Below, piece after piece: positions 27,602 to 38,025 of a stretch of 64,000 nt of DNA. The first letter of the stretch is position 1, and every line of letters begins with the position of its first letter. The stretch is from an uncultured Paracoccaceae bacterium (lineage in GTDB: Bacteria; Pseudomonadota; Alphaproteobacteria; Rhodobacterales; Rhodobacteraceae): NCBI GenBank assembly GCA_947503765.1, contig CANNFA010000007.1, positions 1 to 64,000 of the forward strand, in the 5' to 3' direction. The notes beneath the pieces were generated by a model. It was not told where the DNA came from and did not search any database. It worked only from the letters and a program-made list of their open reading frames with translations. The position numbers and the translations under genes are program-made.

Positions 27602-29029
27602 CTACCCCGCCGTCTCGCCCGCCTCGGGCAGCACCTTGCCGGGGTTCAGGATGCCGGCGGGGTCCAGCGCCGCCTTGATCGCGCGCATCGCGTCCAGCGC
27701 GACCGGGTTCTTGCGCCGCGCCATCGACGGCTTCTTGGACAGCCCGATCCCGTGCTCGGCCGAGAATGTCCCGCCAAGATCCAGCACCGCATCCTCGACC
27801 TGTTCGGTCAGCGCGTCGTGCAGGGCCGGATCGTCCGTGCCGGGATAGATCGTGTAATGCACGTTGCCGTCGCCCAGATGCGCCACGCACATCGTTTCCG
27901 CGCCCGGATCGGCCCCGGCCAGCACCGCGTCCATCCGCGCCAGGAAATCGGCCACCCGGTCGAGCGGCAGCGCCACGTCGCAATTCACGATCGGCAGCCG
28001 GCCCAGCGTCACCTCGGCGGCCTGTTCGCGGCGCTCCCACATCTCGCGGCGCTGCGCCTCGTTGCGGGCGACCACGGCGTCCAGCACCGCGCCCTCCTCC
28101 ATCATCCCGGCCAGTACCTCTTCGAGGTAGTCCACCACCGGGACCGAGCCGACATCGCCCGGCGTCGCATCGCGCGGCGCCAACGCGCCGACCTCGACCA
28201 TGACGTTGATCTCCTGCGGGGCGCCGAACGGCTCTCGGGCGGCGGGAAACGTCTTGCGATGCGCGGCGACATAGCGGCGCGGCATGTACTCGAACGCCTC
28301 GACCGCGCCGCCCGTTGCCTCCTGCAAGCGGTTCAGCAACGTCAGCGCGCGCGGCAGGTCCGGCGCGGCGACCATCGCGGTGGCATAGGCGCGCGGACGC
28401 GGGTGCAGCTTCAGCACGGCGGCGGTGATGATGCCCAGCGTGCCCTCGGCCCCGATGAACAGATCCTTCAGGTCGTAGCCGGAATTGTCCTTGTGCAGCT
28501 CGCTCATCAAGTCCATCACCCGGCCATCGGCCAGCACCACTTCCAGCCCCAGGCACAGCCCGCGGGTGGACCCGTAGCGCAGCACGTTGGACCCGCCCGC
28601 ATTGGTCGACAGCACGCCGCCGATCATCGCCGAGCCCTTGGCGCCGAAGGTCAGCGGAAACACCAGCCCCTCGGGCTCGCAGGCATCGTGCAGCTGCGAC
28701 AGGATCACGCCGGCCTCGACCACGGCGATGCGCGCCTCGGGGCGGATGTCGCGGATCCGGTTCAGCCGCTCGACGCTGAGCATCAGCGCATCCTCGGCAT
28801 GGCAGCCGCCGGTCAGCCCGGTGCGCCCCGAACACGGCACGACGGGCGTTCCGGTCTCGTGCGCGAGGGTGAGGATCTTGCTGACCTGTTCGGTATCGGC
28901 GGGGCGGATCACGGCGCGCGGGCGGCAATCGTACTTGCGCGTCCAGTCGCGGCCGTAAGGTTCCGCCGCGTCGCCGGTCAGGACATGGGCATCGCCGACG
29001 ATGTCCCGCAGCCGTTCGATCATGTCCAT
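27602..29029 (-). CDS. FAD-linked 2-hydroxyacid oxidase (GlcD/D-LDH type)
   Basis: A protein of about 475 residues with an N-terminal FAD-binding PCMH domain (VIRPADTEQVSKILTLAHE, then PCSGRTGLTGGCHAEDALML) and a C-terminal FAD-oxidase domain (AHLGDGNVHYTIYPGTDD, then GTFSAEHGIGLSKKPSMA). The residues HLGDGNxHY and EHGIG are those of D-lactate, D-2-hydroxyglutarate and glycolate oxidases. Substrate cannot be fixed from sequence alone. ATG 29029 has AAGGA six bases upstream and starts the conserved region. The frame extends far upstream without support. Confidence 0.88.
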   Translation of the reverse strand: MDMIERLRDIVGDAHVLTGDAAEPYGRDWTRKYDCRPRAVIRPADTEQVSKILTLAHETGTPVVPCSGRTGLTGGCHAEDALMLSVERLNRIRDIRPEARIAVVEAGVILSQLHDACEPEGLVFPLTFGAKGSAMIGGVLSTNAGGSNVLRYGSTRGLCLGLEVVLADGRVMDLMSELHKDNSGYDLKDLFIGAEGTLGIITAAVLKLHPRPRAYATAMVAAPDLPRALTLLNRLQEATGGAVEAFEYMPRRYVAAHRKTFPAAREPFGAPQEINVMVEVGALAPRDATPGDVGSVPVVDYLEEVLAGMMEEGAVLDAVVARNEAQRREMWERREQAAEVTLGRLPIVNCDVALPLDRVADFLARMDAVLAGADPGAETMCVAHLGDGNVHYTIYPGTDDPALHDALTEQVEDAVLDLGGTFSAEHGIGLSKKPSMARRKNPVALDAMRAIKAALDPAGILNPGKVLPEAGETAG

Positions 29030-29110
29030 CGGGGATCCTTCTCGTTGAGGCATGGCGCCGTCATCGCGCGTTTCGCGGCGCCGGGCAAGAGCGCGGTTGG
29101 CAGGAGGAAC

Positions 29111-29256
29111 GCGGCAGGCCGGGCAGCGCCGGCCCGGCGGGGCGGGCCCGAACGGGGCGCGGCGCACGACAAAGCATCCATGTCGCGAGCCGGGCACACA
29201 CCTTCGCCAGAAGCGCCGCCCCGGTGGGGGCGGGCCGGCGCTGCCCGGCGTGCCGC
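29111..29256. repeat. Long-hairpin intergenic element, family C
   Basis: An element of about 146 bases with inverted arms of 26 bases and one mismatch; the inner 19 (GCCGGGCAGCGCCGGCCCG at 29118 and its exact complement at 29231-29249) are perfect. The 94-base middle has no homology with families A or B that I can see. It fills the space between the oxidase gene and the end of hemN. Confidence 0.65.
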
Positions 29257-29277
29257 CGGCCAAGAGGTGCGCCCCCG

Positions 29278-30633
29278 CTAGACCGCGTGGCTGTGGCCCG
29301 TCGCGGCGGCCTCGTAGGCGTCGAAATGCCGGGCGATCATCCGGGTCAGCGGGCGCCCCTCGTCGCGGATCGCGACGCCGCCGCCGCGCACATCCACCAC
29401 GCCGGGAAAGGCGCGCTCAAGCCCCTCGGCCATGCCCAGCGCCAGCGCGGCGGGCTGGCCGGTCTCGGCGGCGGCGGCGCGCAGGTCGGCGGCGAAATCG
29501 CATAGCAGCATCTCGATGATGCGCGCGCGCAGCAGATCCTCGCCGGCGAAGGCATGGCCGCGCTTCGTCGCCAGCTCGCCCGCGCGAACCCGCCGCTGGT
29601 AGCCCGATGTACTGGCGTCGTTCTGCGCATAGCCTTCCGCGTAACGCGAGATCGCCGAGGCACCCACGCCCACCAGCGTGACCGAGCTGTCCTCGGTATA
29701 GCCCTGGAAATTCCGCCGCATCGTGCCGGCGCGCTGCGCCACGGCAAGCCCGTCGCCGGGCCGGGCGAAATGGTCGATGCCGATCTCCTGGTAGCCGTCC
29801 CAGACGAACAGGTTCCGCGCCGTGTCGAACAATTGCAGCCGCTCCTCGGGGGCCGGCAGCGCCTCTGTCGGGATCAGCGCCTGGCGCTTGGCCATCCACG
29901 GCACATGCGCATAACCGAACAGCGCCACGCGGTCCGGGTTCAGCGACAAGAGCTTCTGCACCGAATCGGAAATCTTCGCCTCGGTCTGGAACGGCAGGCC
30001 GTACAGGATGTCGGCGTTCAGGCTGTCGATGCCGCGCGCGCGCAGCCCCTCGACCGCGTCGCGGGTGATCTCGTAGCTTTGCGGCCGGCCGATGGTTTCC
30101 TGAATCTCGGGGTCGAAATCCTGGATCCCGATCGAGGCGCGGTTCATCCCCGCCGCCGCCAGCGCATCCAGCCGCGCACCGTCGATCTCGTTCGGGTCGA
30201 TCTCGACCGAGAATTGCGCATCCTCCGCCAGCGGCGCGGCCGCGAAGATGGCAGAAGACAGATCGGCGATCAGGTCGGGCGAAAGCAGCGTCGGCGTGCC
30301 CCCGCCCCAGTGCAGGTGTTCCAGCGTCACGCCCGGCGCAAGATGGCGCGCGACCTGTGCCAGTTCCAGCTTCAGCGTGTCGACATAGGCCGCCACCGGC
30401 GACAGCGTCGAGGTGCCCTGCGTGCGGCAGGCGCAGAACCAGCACAGCCTGCGGCAGAACGGCACATGCACGTATAAGGAAATGCGCCCGCCCTCGGGGA
30501 TGGCGCCCAGCCATGCGGCTGTCTGCGAAGGCCCGACGGCCTCGGCGAATTGCGGGGCGGTGGGATAGCTCGTGTAGCGCGGCACGCGCGCGTCGAACAA
30601 CCCCAGGCGCTTGAGTTGCGAAACCTGTGACAT
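29278..30633 (-). CDS. hemN: Oxygen-independent coproporphyrinogen III dehydrogenase
   Basis: HemN is a radical SAM enzyme that converts coproporphyrinogen III to protoporphyrinogen IX without oxygen, needed for haem synthesis when oxygen is low. The 451-residue protein starts MSQVSQLKRLGLFDARVPRY and has the radical SAM cluster Cys60, Cys64 and Cys67 in VPFCRRLCWFCACRT. The HWGGGTPTLLSP and ISIGIQDFDP-like segments (ASIGIQDFDPEIQETIGRPQ) mark true HemN and not HemW. It is divergent from fnrL, with a perfect FNR box between them, so FnrL induction is expected. Confidence 0.95.
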   Translation of the reverse strand: MSQVSQLKRLGLFDARVPRYTSYPTAPQFAEAVGPSQTAAWLGAIPEGGRISLYVHVPFCRRLCWFCACRTQGTSTLSPVAAYVDTLKLELAQVARHLAPGVTLEHLHWGGGTPTLLSPDLIADLSSAIFAAAPLAEDAQFSVEIDPNEIDGARLDALAAAGMNRASIGIQDFDPEIQETIGRPQSYEITRDAVEGLRARGIDSLNADILYGLPFQTEAKISDSVQKLLSLNPDRVALFGYAHVPWMAKRQALIPTEALPAPEERLQLFDTARNLFVWDGYQEIGIDHFARPGDGLAVAQRAGTMRRNFQGYTEDSSVTLVGVGASAISRYAEGYAQNDASTSGYQRRVRAGELATKRGHAFAGEDLLRARIIEMLLCDFAADLRAAAAETGQPAALALGMAEGLERAFPGVVDVRGGGVAIRDEGRPLTRMIARHFDAYEAAATGHSHAV

Positions 30634-30667
30634 GAACGTATGTATACAGGGCGCGAAACGAGCCTCT

Positions 30668-30681
30668 TTGATCCCGATCAA
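30668..30681. promoter_or_regulatory. FNR box between hemN and fnrL
   Basis: TTGATCCCGATCAA is a perfect TTGAT-N4-ATCAA FNR/FnrL consensus site. It is 34 bases before hemN and 20 before fnrL. The closeness to the fnrL start suggests it overlaps the fnrL promoter (autoregulation), while it could activate hemN. Confidence 0.85.
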
Positions 30682-30701
30682 ATAGGCGGGGGAATGACGG
30701 A

Positions 30702-31442
30702 ATGAACCAGGTCTTCATCGACAGCCGGAACTGCGCTTCCTGCCCGATCCGCCACCGGGCGGTCTGCGCGCGCTGCGAGCCTGAGGAGCTGGAGCGCCTG
30801 GATACCGTGAAATACTACCGCCACTACGAGCCGGGACAGCCGATCGTCTGGGCCGGGGACGAGATGGATTTCGTCGCCTCGGTGGTCACCGGCATCGCCA
30901 CGCTCAGCCAGACGCTGGAAGACGGGCGCACGCAGATGGTCGGCCTGCTGCTGCCATCCGATTTCCTCGGCCGGCCGGGTCGCAAGACGGCGCCCTATGA
31001 CGTGACCTCGAATTCGCACCTGACGCTGTGCTGTTTCCGGCGCAAGCCGTTCGAAAAGCTGCTGACCGAATCGCCCTCGATCTCGCAGCGCCTGCTGGAA
31101 ATGACGCTGGACGAGCTGGACGCGGCGCGTGAATGGATGCTGATCCTCGGCCGCAAGACCGCGCGCGAAAAGATCGCGAGCCTGCTGGCGATCATCGCCC
31201 GGCGCGAGGCGGCGCTGCACAAGCGCGCCCCGACCAACGGCGCCACCTTCGAGGTGCCGCTGACGCGCGAGGCGATGGCCGATTACCTGGGCCTGACACT
31301 GGAAACGGTCAGCCGGCAGATTTCCGCCCTGAAACGGGCCGAAATCATCAAGCTGGAAGGCAAGCGGCTGATCACGGTGCCCGATTTCGACGCGCTGATG
31401 GACGAGACCGGCGACGACGCCGATGGCGGCCTGCCGGTCTGA
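30702..31442 (+). CDS. fnrL: FnrL, oxygen-sensing Crp/Fnr regulator
   Basis: FnrL carries an oxygen-labile 4Fe-4S cluster and controls anaerobic and microaerobic genes. The 246-residue protein has N-terminal Cys at positions 11, 14, 22 and 25 (NCASCPIRHRAVCARC) and an internal Cys pair at 110-111, giving the cluster ligands. The cyclic-nucleotide-type beta-roll and dimer helix follow. The C-terminal HTH reads MADYLGLTLETVSRQISALK, with Glu202, Ser205 and Arg206 matching the FNR recognition helix, which is consistent with the TTGAT-N4-ATCAA boxes in this window. Divergent from hemN. Confidence 0.96.
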   Translation: MNQVFIDSRNCASCPIRHRAVCARCEPEELERLDTVKYYRHYEPGQPIVWAGDEMDFVASVVTGIATLSQTLEDGRTQMVGLLLPSDFLGRPGRKTAPYDVTSNSHLTLCCFRRKPFEKLLTESPSISQRLLEMTLDELDAAREWMLILGRKTAREKIASLLAIIARREAALHKRAPTNGATFEVPLTREAMADYLGLTLETVSRQISALKRAEIIKLEGKRLITVPDFDALMDETGDDADGGLPV

Positions 31443-31504
31443 CCGGAGGACGGCCGCCAGCCTTCCTCGTTGAGACCGAACCCCGATCAAACGCCTTCGC
31501 GGGG

Positions 31505-31661
31505 GCGACCAGCCCCCGCCGCGCCCGCCCCTTCCCTCGGGCGGGCGCATGATCGACGTCCCACGCCGAACGGCGGTTCTGCGGGAAGGCCGCAATAAAC
31601 CGCACCGACCAACCGGTCCGCCGGCGCCCACCCAGGGGCCGGCGCGGCGGGGGCTGGTCGC
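31505..31661. repeat. Long-hairpin intergenic repeat, family A, copy 2
   Basis: A 157-base element with near-perfect 19-base inverted ends (GCGACCAGCCCCCGCCGCG). The core shared with other copies includes TTCTGCGGGAAGGCCGC and AATAAACC. It lies in a 675-base gene-free space after fnrL. The 45 bases to its left are also similar to those left of copy 3, so a longer unit may be duplicated. Confidence 0.8.
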
Positions 31662-31840
31662 GTTCGAGGGGCACGCGCTTCTTGGAGAATCGACGACGCG
31701 GATCATGAATCGCCGTGCACCCGGCTGCTGGGGTGTTCACGCGTTACTTGGGCAGACCCCCCGCACTTGGGCAGCCCCCCCGCGCGAGGCTGGCACCCGG
31801 CAGCTTCACCGAGACCGACCGCCGGACAAGCCGCGCGGGG

Positions 31841-31998
31841 GCGACCAGCCCCCGCCGCGCCCGCCCCTTCCCTCGGGCGGGCGCATGGCCAACCATCCCG
31901 CGCCGAACCGAAGTCATGCGGGAAGGCCGGGATAAACCAAGCAGAATGCAGGTCGCGCCGGCGGCCGCCCCGGGGCGGCCGCGCCGCGGACTGGTCGC
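31841..31998. repeat. Long-hairpin intergenic repeat, family A, copy 3
   Basis: A 158-base element in the same orientation as copy 2 and 179 bases from it, with GCGACCAGCCCCCGCCGCG at left and a diverged complement (CGCGGACTGGTCGC) at right. The bases between copies 2 and 3 (31662-31840) hold no gene; a CTTGGGCAG motif followed by a run of C occurs twice near 31750. Confidence 0.8.
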
Positions 31999-32117
31999 GC
32001 ATGACGGGCAAGCGCAGTCTACCCGCCCCCCGGCCGGGACGAACCGCCTTGCTGCACAGGACGCGCCGGAAGAGGGCCGCGCCGGGGGCCGGACGCGTCA
32101 ACCGGGACGCGGTGCCC

Positions 32118-32957
32118 TCAATGCGCCATCAGCACCGGGATTTCGGCCACTTCCAGCATGTGCCGCGTCGCACCGCCAAGGATCGCCTCGCGGAACCGCG
32201 AATGGCCGTAGGCGCCCATCACGATCAGCCCGGCGCCACGCTCGCCGCAATGCCGGCACAGGATGTCCGAAATGCGCGGCATGGTCCGCGCCATCACCGA
32301 CACCTCGGCCCGCACCCCGTGGCGGCCCAGCATCTGGCTCAGCTCGCCGCCCGGATCGGACCGTTCGGGGCCATGCGCCGGCGGGTCGATGATGGCGATC
32401 GACACCTCTTCGGCCTGGGTGAGGAACGGCAGCCCGGCGCGGATCGCCGCCAGCGCCTCGCGGCTTTCGTTCCAGGCGACCACGGCGCTGGTCAGCGTCC
32501 GGGGCAGTTCCGCCTCGTCGGGAATCACCAGCACCGGGGCCGCGCCGTTGAACAGCGCCGCCTCCAGGATCGCCTCGTTCTCGTGGCCGCGGCCCGTGCC
32601 GTAGGGCTTGGGCAGCACCACGATGTCGGCCATGCGCGTGCGGTGCCCGATCAGCGGCGCCAGCCCGGCCATCTGCGTGGTCATGCAGCGGACCGCGAAC
32701 GGGATGCCCTCCTGCTCCAGCTTGCGCTCGATCTCGGCCTCCAGCGCCTCGGCCTCCTGCTGGGCGTGCACCAGGTTGTCCTGAAGCACGACGGCGCTGG
32801 CCCCGGCATAGTAGAAACCCGGCTGGGTGCGGTCGATCCCGAGGCACAGCACGTCGAGATGCGCATCCTCGGCGCGGGCAAGCGCGATGGCGGCGTCCAG
32901 TGACCAGCGGTCGGCGTTCGAATCGGTCACCACGGTGGCGACGGTCTTGTAGGGCAT
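32118..32957 (-). CDS. Tandem-domain universal stress protein (UspA family)
   Basis: A 279-residue protein with two Usp folds. The first starts MPYKTVATVVTDSNADRWS and the second ends GAYGHSRFREAILGGATRHM, the G-x2-G-x9-G(S/T) ATP-binding motif. The first domain has lost this motif. Such proteins are induced by stress or low oxygen. ATG 32957 has CGGAGGA upstream at the right distance. It is divergent from ccoN, and an FNR box lies between, so control by FnrL is plausible. Confidence 0.9.
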   Translation of the reverse strand: MPYKTVATVVTDSNADRWSLDAAIALARAEDAHLDVLCLGIDRTQPGFYYAGASAVVLQDNLVHAQQEAEALEAEIERKLEQEGIPFAVRCMTTQMAGLAPLIGHRTRMADIVVLPKPYGTGRGHENEAILEAALFNGAAPVLVIPDEAELPRTLTSAVVAWNESREALAAIRAGLPFLTQAEEVSIAIIDPPAHGPERSDPGGELSQMLGRHGVRAEVSVMARTMPRISDILCRHCGERGAGLIVMGAYGHSRFREAILGGATRHMLEVAEIPVLMAH

Positions 32958-33054
32958 GCTCTGATCCTCCGGGGCATAACGCGGACGCGCAAAAGCGACT
33001 GCGGCATCCTTGCCTGTGCATGGTGTCATCATCGCACGGATGGTGCGCCTATCA

Positions 33055-33068
33055 TTGACATGGATCAA
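33055..33068. promoter_or_regulatory. FNR box between usp and ccoN
   Basis: TTGACATGGATCAA matches TTGAT-N4-ATCAA at all but one base. It lies 122 bases before ccoN and 97 before the stress-protein gene. Given the function of ccoN, it most likely activates the cbb3 operon and perhaps the stress gene as well. Confidence 0.75.
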
Positions 33069-33190
33069 GGTTCCTGACTTGAACCCCGTGCAGATGCAGG
33101 GGCGCCGGAACGGGATCCGGCCGCCGGTGCGTCTGTGCGTGTCCGGGGGGAATGCGGCCCGGCCGGTGGAATGACAAGGGAACGACATTC

Positions 33191-34792
<1,602 letters not shown>

Positions 34793-34804
34793 GGAGAGCC
34801 GGAG

Positions 34805-35599
34805 ATGGCCGATACCGAAAAGAAGACCCCGATGCCCGAATCCGCCACCGGCACGGGCAAGCGTCCGCGCAGGAAAAGCCTGCTCGACCGGCACGGCGTC
34901 ATCGAAAGGAACGCGACCCTGCTTCTGGTGTTCTCGTTCCTCGTCGTGACGATCGGCGGCATCGTCGAGATCGTGCCGCTGTTCTACCTCGAGAACACCA
35001 TCGAAGAGGTGGAGGGCGTGCGCCCCTACTCGCCGCTGGAACTGACCGGGCGCGACATCTACGTGCGCGAGGGCTGCTATGTCTGCCATAGCCAGATGAT
35101 CCGCCCGATGCGCGACGAGGTGGAACGCTACGGCCATTACAGCCTGGCGGCGGAATCGATGTACGACCATCCGTTCCAGTGGGGCAGCAAACGAACGGGG
35201 CCCGACCTCGCGCGGGTCGGCGACCGCTATTCCGATGCGTGGCATGTCGACCACCTGACCGACCCGCAATCGGTGGTGCCCGAATCGGTGATGCCGAAAT
35301 ACGGCTACCTCACGACCACCATGATCGACGGCAAGTATGTCGAGGATCTGATGGCGACCCACCGTTTCGTCGGCGTTCCCTATACCGACGAGATGCTGGC
35401 GAACGCGCGCGCCGACTTTGCCGCGCAGGCCGACCCGGACAGCGATTACGACGATCTGCTGGAACGCTATCCGGGGGCGCAGGTGCGCAACTTCGACAGC
35501 CGGCCGGGCATCTCCGAGATGGATGCGCTGATCGCCTACATGCAGATGCTGGGGACGCTGGTCGACTTCTCGACCTTCACCCCGGACGAAAGCCGGTAA
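34805..35599 (+). CDS. ccoO: cbb3-type cytochrome c oxidase subunit II
   Basis: CcoO is a membrane-anchored monohaem cytochrome c. The 264-residue protein has an N-terminal cytoplasmic stretch, one membrane segment at about 37-60 and the haem site CYVCH at residues 91-95 in [18 protein letters not shown]. The axial Met is likely in a later [15 protein letters not shown] segment. It follows ccoN by 12 bases and precedes ccoQ. Confidence 0.97.
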   Translation: MADTEKKTPMPESATGTGKRPRRKSLLDRHGVIERNATLLLVFSFLVVTIGGIVEIVPLFYLENTIEEVEGVRPYSPLELTGRDIYVREGCYVCHSQMIRPMRDEVERYGHYSLAAESMYDHPFQWGSKRTGPDLARVGDRYSDAWHVDHLTDPQSVVPESVMPKYGYLTTTMIDGKYVEDLMATHRFVGVPYTDEMLANARADFAAQADPDSDYDDLLERYPGAQVRNFDSRPGISEMDALIAYMQMLGTLVDFSTFTPDESR

Positions 35600-35609
35600 G
35601 GGGGCGCGG

Positions 35610-35795
35610 ATGGACACCTATTCCTTTCTTCGACAGCTTGCCGACAGCTGGGTTCTGCTGGCCCTGTTCGCGTTCTTCATCGGCTGCGTGATCTGGGCGT
35701 TCCGTCCGGGCAGCCGCAAGGTGCACCGCGACACCGCGGAGATCCCGTTTCGCAACGAAGACCAACCCATGAAACCCGAGGAGATGCGGCCATGA
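35610..35795 (+). CDS. ccoQ: cbb3-type oxidase subunit CcoQ
   Basis: A 61-residue single-span membrane protein (SWVLLALFAFFIGCVIWAFR) that stabilises the cbb3 complex or the interaction with CcoP. The C-terminal part is polar and acidic. It lies between ccoO and ccoP, and its stop overlaps the ccoP ATG, the usual order. Confidence 0.93.
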   Translation: MDTYSFLRQLADSWVLLALFAFFIGCVIWAFRPGSRKVHRDTAEIPFRNEDQPMKPEEMRP

Positions 35796-36688
35796 GCAAG
35801 AAACCGGCCGATCAGCCCACCCAGGCCGAAACCACCGGCCATTCCTGGGACGGGATCGAGGAGTACAACAACCCGCTGCCGCGCTGGTGGCTGTGGACCT
35901 TCTACGCGACGATCGTCTGGGCGGTGATCTACACGATCCTCTATCCCGCCTGGCCGCTGGTCCAGAGCGCGACCGCCGGCGTGCTCGGCTACTCGACCCG
36001 CGCCAACGTGGAAAAGCAGATCGAGACCTTCGCCGAGATGAACGCCTCGCTGGAAACGGAACTCGCCTCGGCCGACCTGACCGCGCTGGCGGACAATGCC
36101 GACCTGCAGAACTTCGCGGTGCAGGCCGGCGCGGCGATCTTTCAGACCAATTGCTCGCAATGCCACGGCTCGGGCGCCAATGGCGGGGCCGAGGGCAACG
36201 GCTATCCCAACCTGCTGGACGATGCCTGGCTCTGGGGCGGGCATATCGACGACATCGTGTGGACCGTTGCCAACGGCATCCGCAACGAACAGTCGCCCGA
36301 CGCGCACTGGTCGGAAATGCCGGCCTTCGGCACGGACGAGATCCTGCCCCCCGAGGAAATCGAGCAGGTCGTCCAGTACGTCCGCCAGATCTCGGGGCAG
36401 GAGCATGACGCGGGCCTCGCCGAGGCGGGGGCGGAGATATTCGAGTACGAATGCACCGCCTGTCACATGGAGGACGGCACTGGCAACAAGGATCTCGGCG
36501 CGCCGAACCTGACCGATGCGATCTGGCTCTATGGCGGCGATGTCGCCTCGATCACCGAGACGGTGACCAATTCGCGCTTCGGCGTGATGCCCGCCTGGTC
36601 CGAGGAATACCGCGTCGGCTCGGGCCTTCAGCCGTGGGAAATCAACGCCGTCGCCTCCTACGTCCACCAGCTGGGCGGCGGGCAGTAG
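35792..36688 (+). CDS. ccoP: cbb3-type cytochrome c oxidase subunit III
   Basis: CcoP is a dihaem cytochrome c that brings electrons to the oxidase. The 298-residue protein has a membrane segment near residues 32-55 preceded by the conserved WDGIEEYNNPLPRWW. Two haem sites follow: CSQCH at 121-125 and CTACH at 221-225. Length and spacing are standard. It ends the operon, with a strong terminator about 100 bases later. Confidence 0.97.
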   Translation: MSKKPADQPTQAETTGHSWDGIEEYNNPLPRWWLWTFYATIVWAVIYTILYPAWPLVQSATAGVLGYSTRANVEKQIETFAEMNASLETELASADLTALADNADLQNFAVQAGAAIFQTNCSQCHGSGANGGAEGNGYPNLLDDAWLWGGHIDDIVWTVANGIRNEQSPDAHWSEMPAFGTDEILPPEEIEQVVQYVRQISGQEHDAGLAEAGAEIFEYECTACHMEDGTGNKDLGAPNLTDAIWLYGGDVASITETVTNSRFGVMPAWSEEYRVGSGLQPWEINAVASYVHQLGGGQ

Positions 36689-36784
36689 CGCGCATCCCGA
36701 TCCCGAAGGCGCCCCGCGTCTTCGGGCCGGGCGCCCGCACCGGGGCAAGTTCGCGCGTTTCGCCCCGGACCGACGCCGCAACCG

Positions 36785-36816
36785 AAAACCGGCCGCATAA
36801 CGCGGCCGGTTTTTTT
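36785..36816 (+). terminator. Rho-independent terminator after ccoP
   Basis: AAAACCGGCCGC pairs with GCGGCCGGTTTT around a short ATAAC loop and is followed by a T-run. It ends the ccoNOQP transcript, about 97 bases after the stop, and thus separates it from ccoGHIS. Confidence 0.9.
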
Positions 36817-36927
36817 GTGGTGAAGATGGGTGATCCCGAGGTTCGGAGCGCAATGACCGCTCGGGGTCCAGTTTTCTCTGTTCAGCGCGTTGCGTCGACG
36901 GCAGCTTGGGTCATAAATTTTCTTGTG

Positions 36928-37521
36928 CTACTCAATGAAACGCATAGTGCCGCTTGATATTTCATAGAACCCGTCCTGAGGTTCACCTAATCCGTAGATC
37001 TCCTTTCTTGACAGGTTCAAGAAAATACCGCGCATTATCCGAGAAGTTATTCCGTGAGACACAACAATGGCCGCTTCTCCAAGTTCCACATTCGCATACC
37101 AGTTCGAAACACGCGCATGTACATCAGAATAGGACTCCCCTGACGGCGCCCCGACGTTCCAGCGATCAGTGGAGTGTGCGTCCCATTCTTCTGGATAGCT
37201 TTTCTTGATCTCGGTCGTGGTCATTCCCTCCCACAATCCAAAGCTGCACTCCATCAGTTCAGGGTCAAAGATGATTTCATCCGCAGACAAACCCAACTCT
37301 GCGACCATTATCAAAGCGGTTTGCTTCGCACGTCCCAGCGGGCTGGAGAAAACCCTTGTATCCCCACCAAGGGGGCGATGCCGTCGCAATCTCTTTGCGT
37401 TGTCCAAGGCTTGAAGACGGCCCCGCTCGGTCAAAGCAGAGTCGAGATGCCCCTGCCTTCTGTCCTGCGTGTTCCACTCGGTCTCACCGTGACGAAAAAG
37501 ATAAATAACCGTATTACTCAT
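36928..37521 (-). CDS. Histidine phosphatase superfamily protein
   Basis: A 197-residue phosphoglycerate-mutase-like phosphatase. The catalytic RHGET is in YLFRHGETEWNTQDRRQGHL, the proton donor Glu in LMECSFGLWEGM, and the second catalytic His in AIVVSHGITSRIM, so the active site is complete. The length and sequence fit small GpmB/CobC-type phosphatases with unknown substrate. Codon use is plainly less GC-rich than in all neighbouring genes, and it sits on the opposite strand between two cco operons that are usually adjacent, so recent acquisition is likely. GAGGAG lies a little far (12 bases) from the start. Confidence 0.85.
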   Translation of the reverse strand: MSNTVIYLFRHGETEWNTQDRRQGHLDSALTERGRLQALDNAKRLRRHRPLGGDTRVFSSPLGRAKQTALIMVAELGLSADEIIFDPELMECSFGLWEGMTTTEIKKSYPEEWDAHSTDRWNVGAPSGESYSDVHARVSNWYANVELGEAAIVVSHGITSRIMRGIFLNLSRKEIYGLGEPQDGFYEISSGTMRFIE

Positions 37522-37754
37522 AAACTCTGCCGCAGCTCCTCAAGCGATGCAATTGAAGGGTATCAGTCCAGCATACCAGGGTACTAGTTGCTTCCCGCTC
37601 CGTGCAAAAAACCGTTGGACCAGATAAGGTCAAGGTCAGCTTCAGATGCATATCTGACATCTGCCGCACAGGACACCCGAAGTTTTCTTCGGGAGCCCCT
37701 GTTCGACATGGCTTCGCCGCAAGCGGTTCGGCCCAAACCCGCACCCCTCGGCGC
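37522..37754. other. Low-GC spacer upstream of the phosphatase gene
   Basis: No gene is recognised. Composition is like the phosphatase gene up to about 37740 and then becomes GC-rich at the family A repeat. A small hairpin, CCCGAAG with CTTCGGG, is at about 37676-37693. This probably marks one end of the acquired segment. Confidence 0.4.
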
Positions 37755-37912
37755 GCGGCCAGTTCCCGGCGCGGCCGCCCCTGGGCGGGTGCCGGCGTGA
37801 CTTGTGAGCGGCGCGGTTTATTCCAGCCTTGCCGCATGACCCCGCTTCGGCGCGGGACCTCTGCCGGGCCCTTGCGCGAAGGGCATCTTTCACCAGCACC
37901 GCGCGGACGCGC
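37755..37912. repeat. Long-hairpin intergenic repeat, family A, copy 4 (decayed)
   Basis: Left end GCGGCCAGTTCCCGGCGCGG and the following CCGCCCCTGGGCGGGTGCCGG match copy 1 in the same orientation, and the core GGTTTATTCCAGCCTTGCCG plus CTTCGGCGCGGGA is conserved. The right half is degraded and no longer ends in a recognisable terminal repeat, so the right border is approximate. Confidence 0.6.
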
Positions 37913-37945
37913 CGGAGCCTGCGTCAAAAGGTGCAGCCAAATTAC

Positions 37946-37959
37946 TTGATACAGGTCAA
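37946..37959. promoter_or_regulatory. FNR box upstream of ccoG
   Basis: TTGATACAGGTCAA matches TTGAT-N4-ATCAA at nine of ten positions and lies 66 bases before ccoG, a spacing suited to class II-like activation of a promoter just downstream. It would put the assembly operon under FnrL together with the oxidase. Confidence 0.75.
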
Positions 37960-38025
37960 GGACGCCTTCATTTACGGCTGCAACAAGCATTTCGAACCAC
38001 GAATGCCCTATCTGTGGGATCTTTG

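Noticed and set aside
31662-31840. Possible small gene between family A copies 2 and 3
   Set aside because: Open frames here continue into the repeats, have no ribosome sites and show no conserved pattern.
37676-37693. Terminator hairpin CCCGAAG/CTTCGGG upstream of the phosphatase gene
   Set aside because: The stem is short and no T-run follows on either strand, so it is not called as a terminator.
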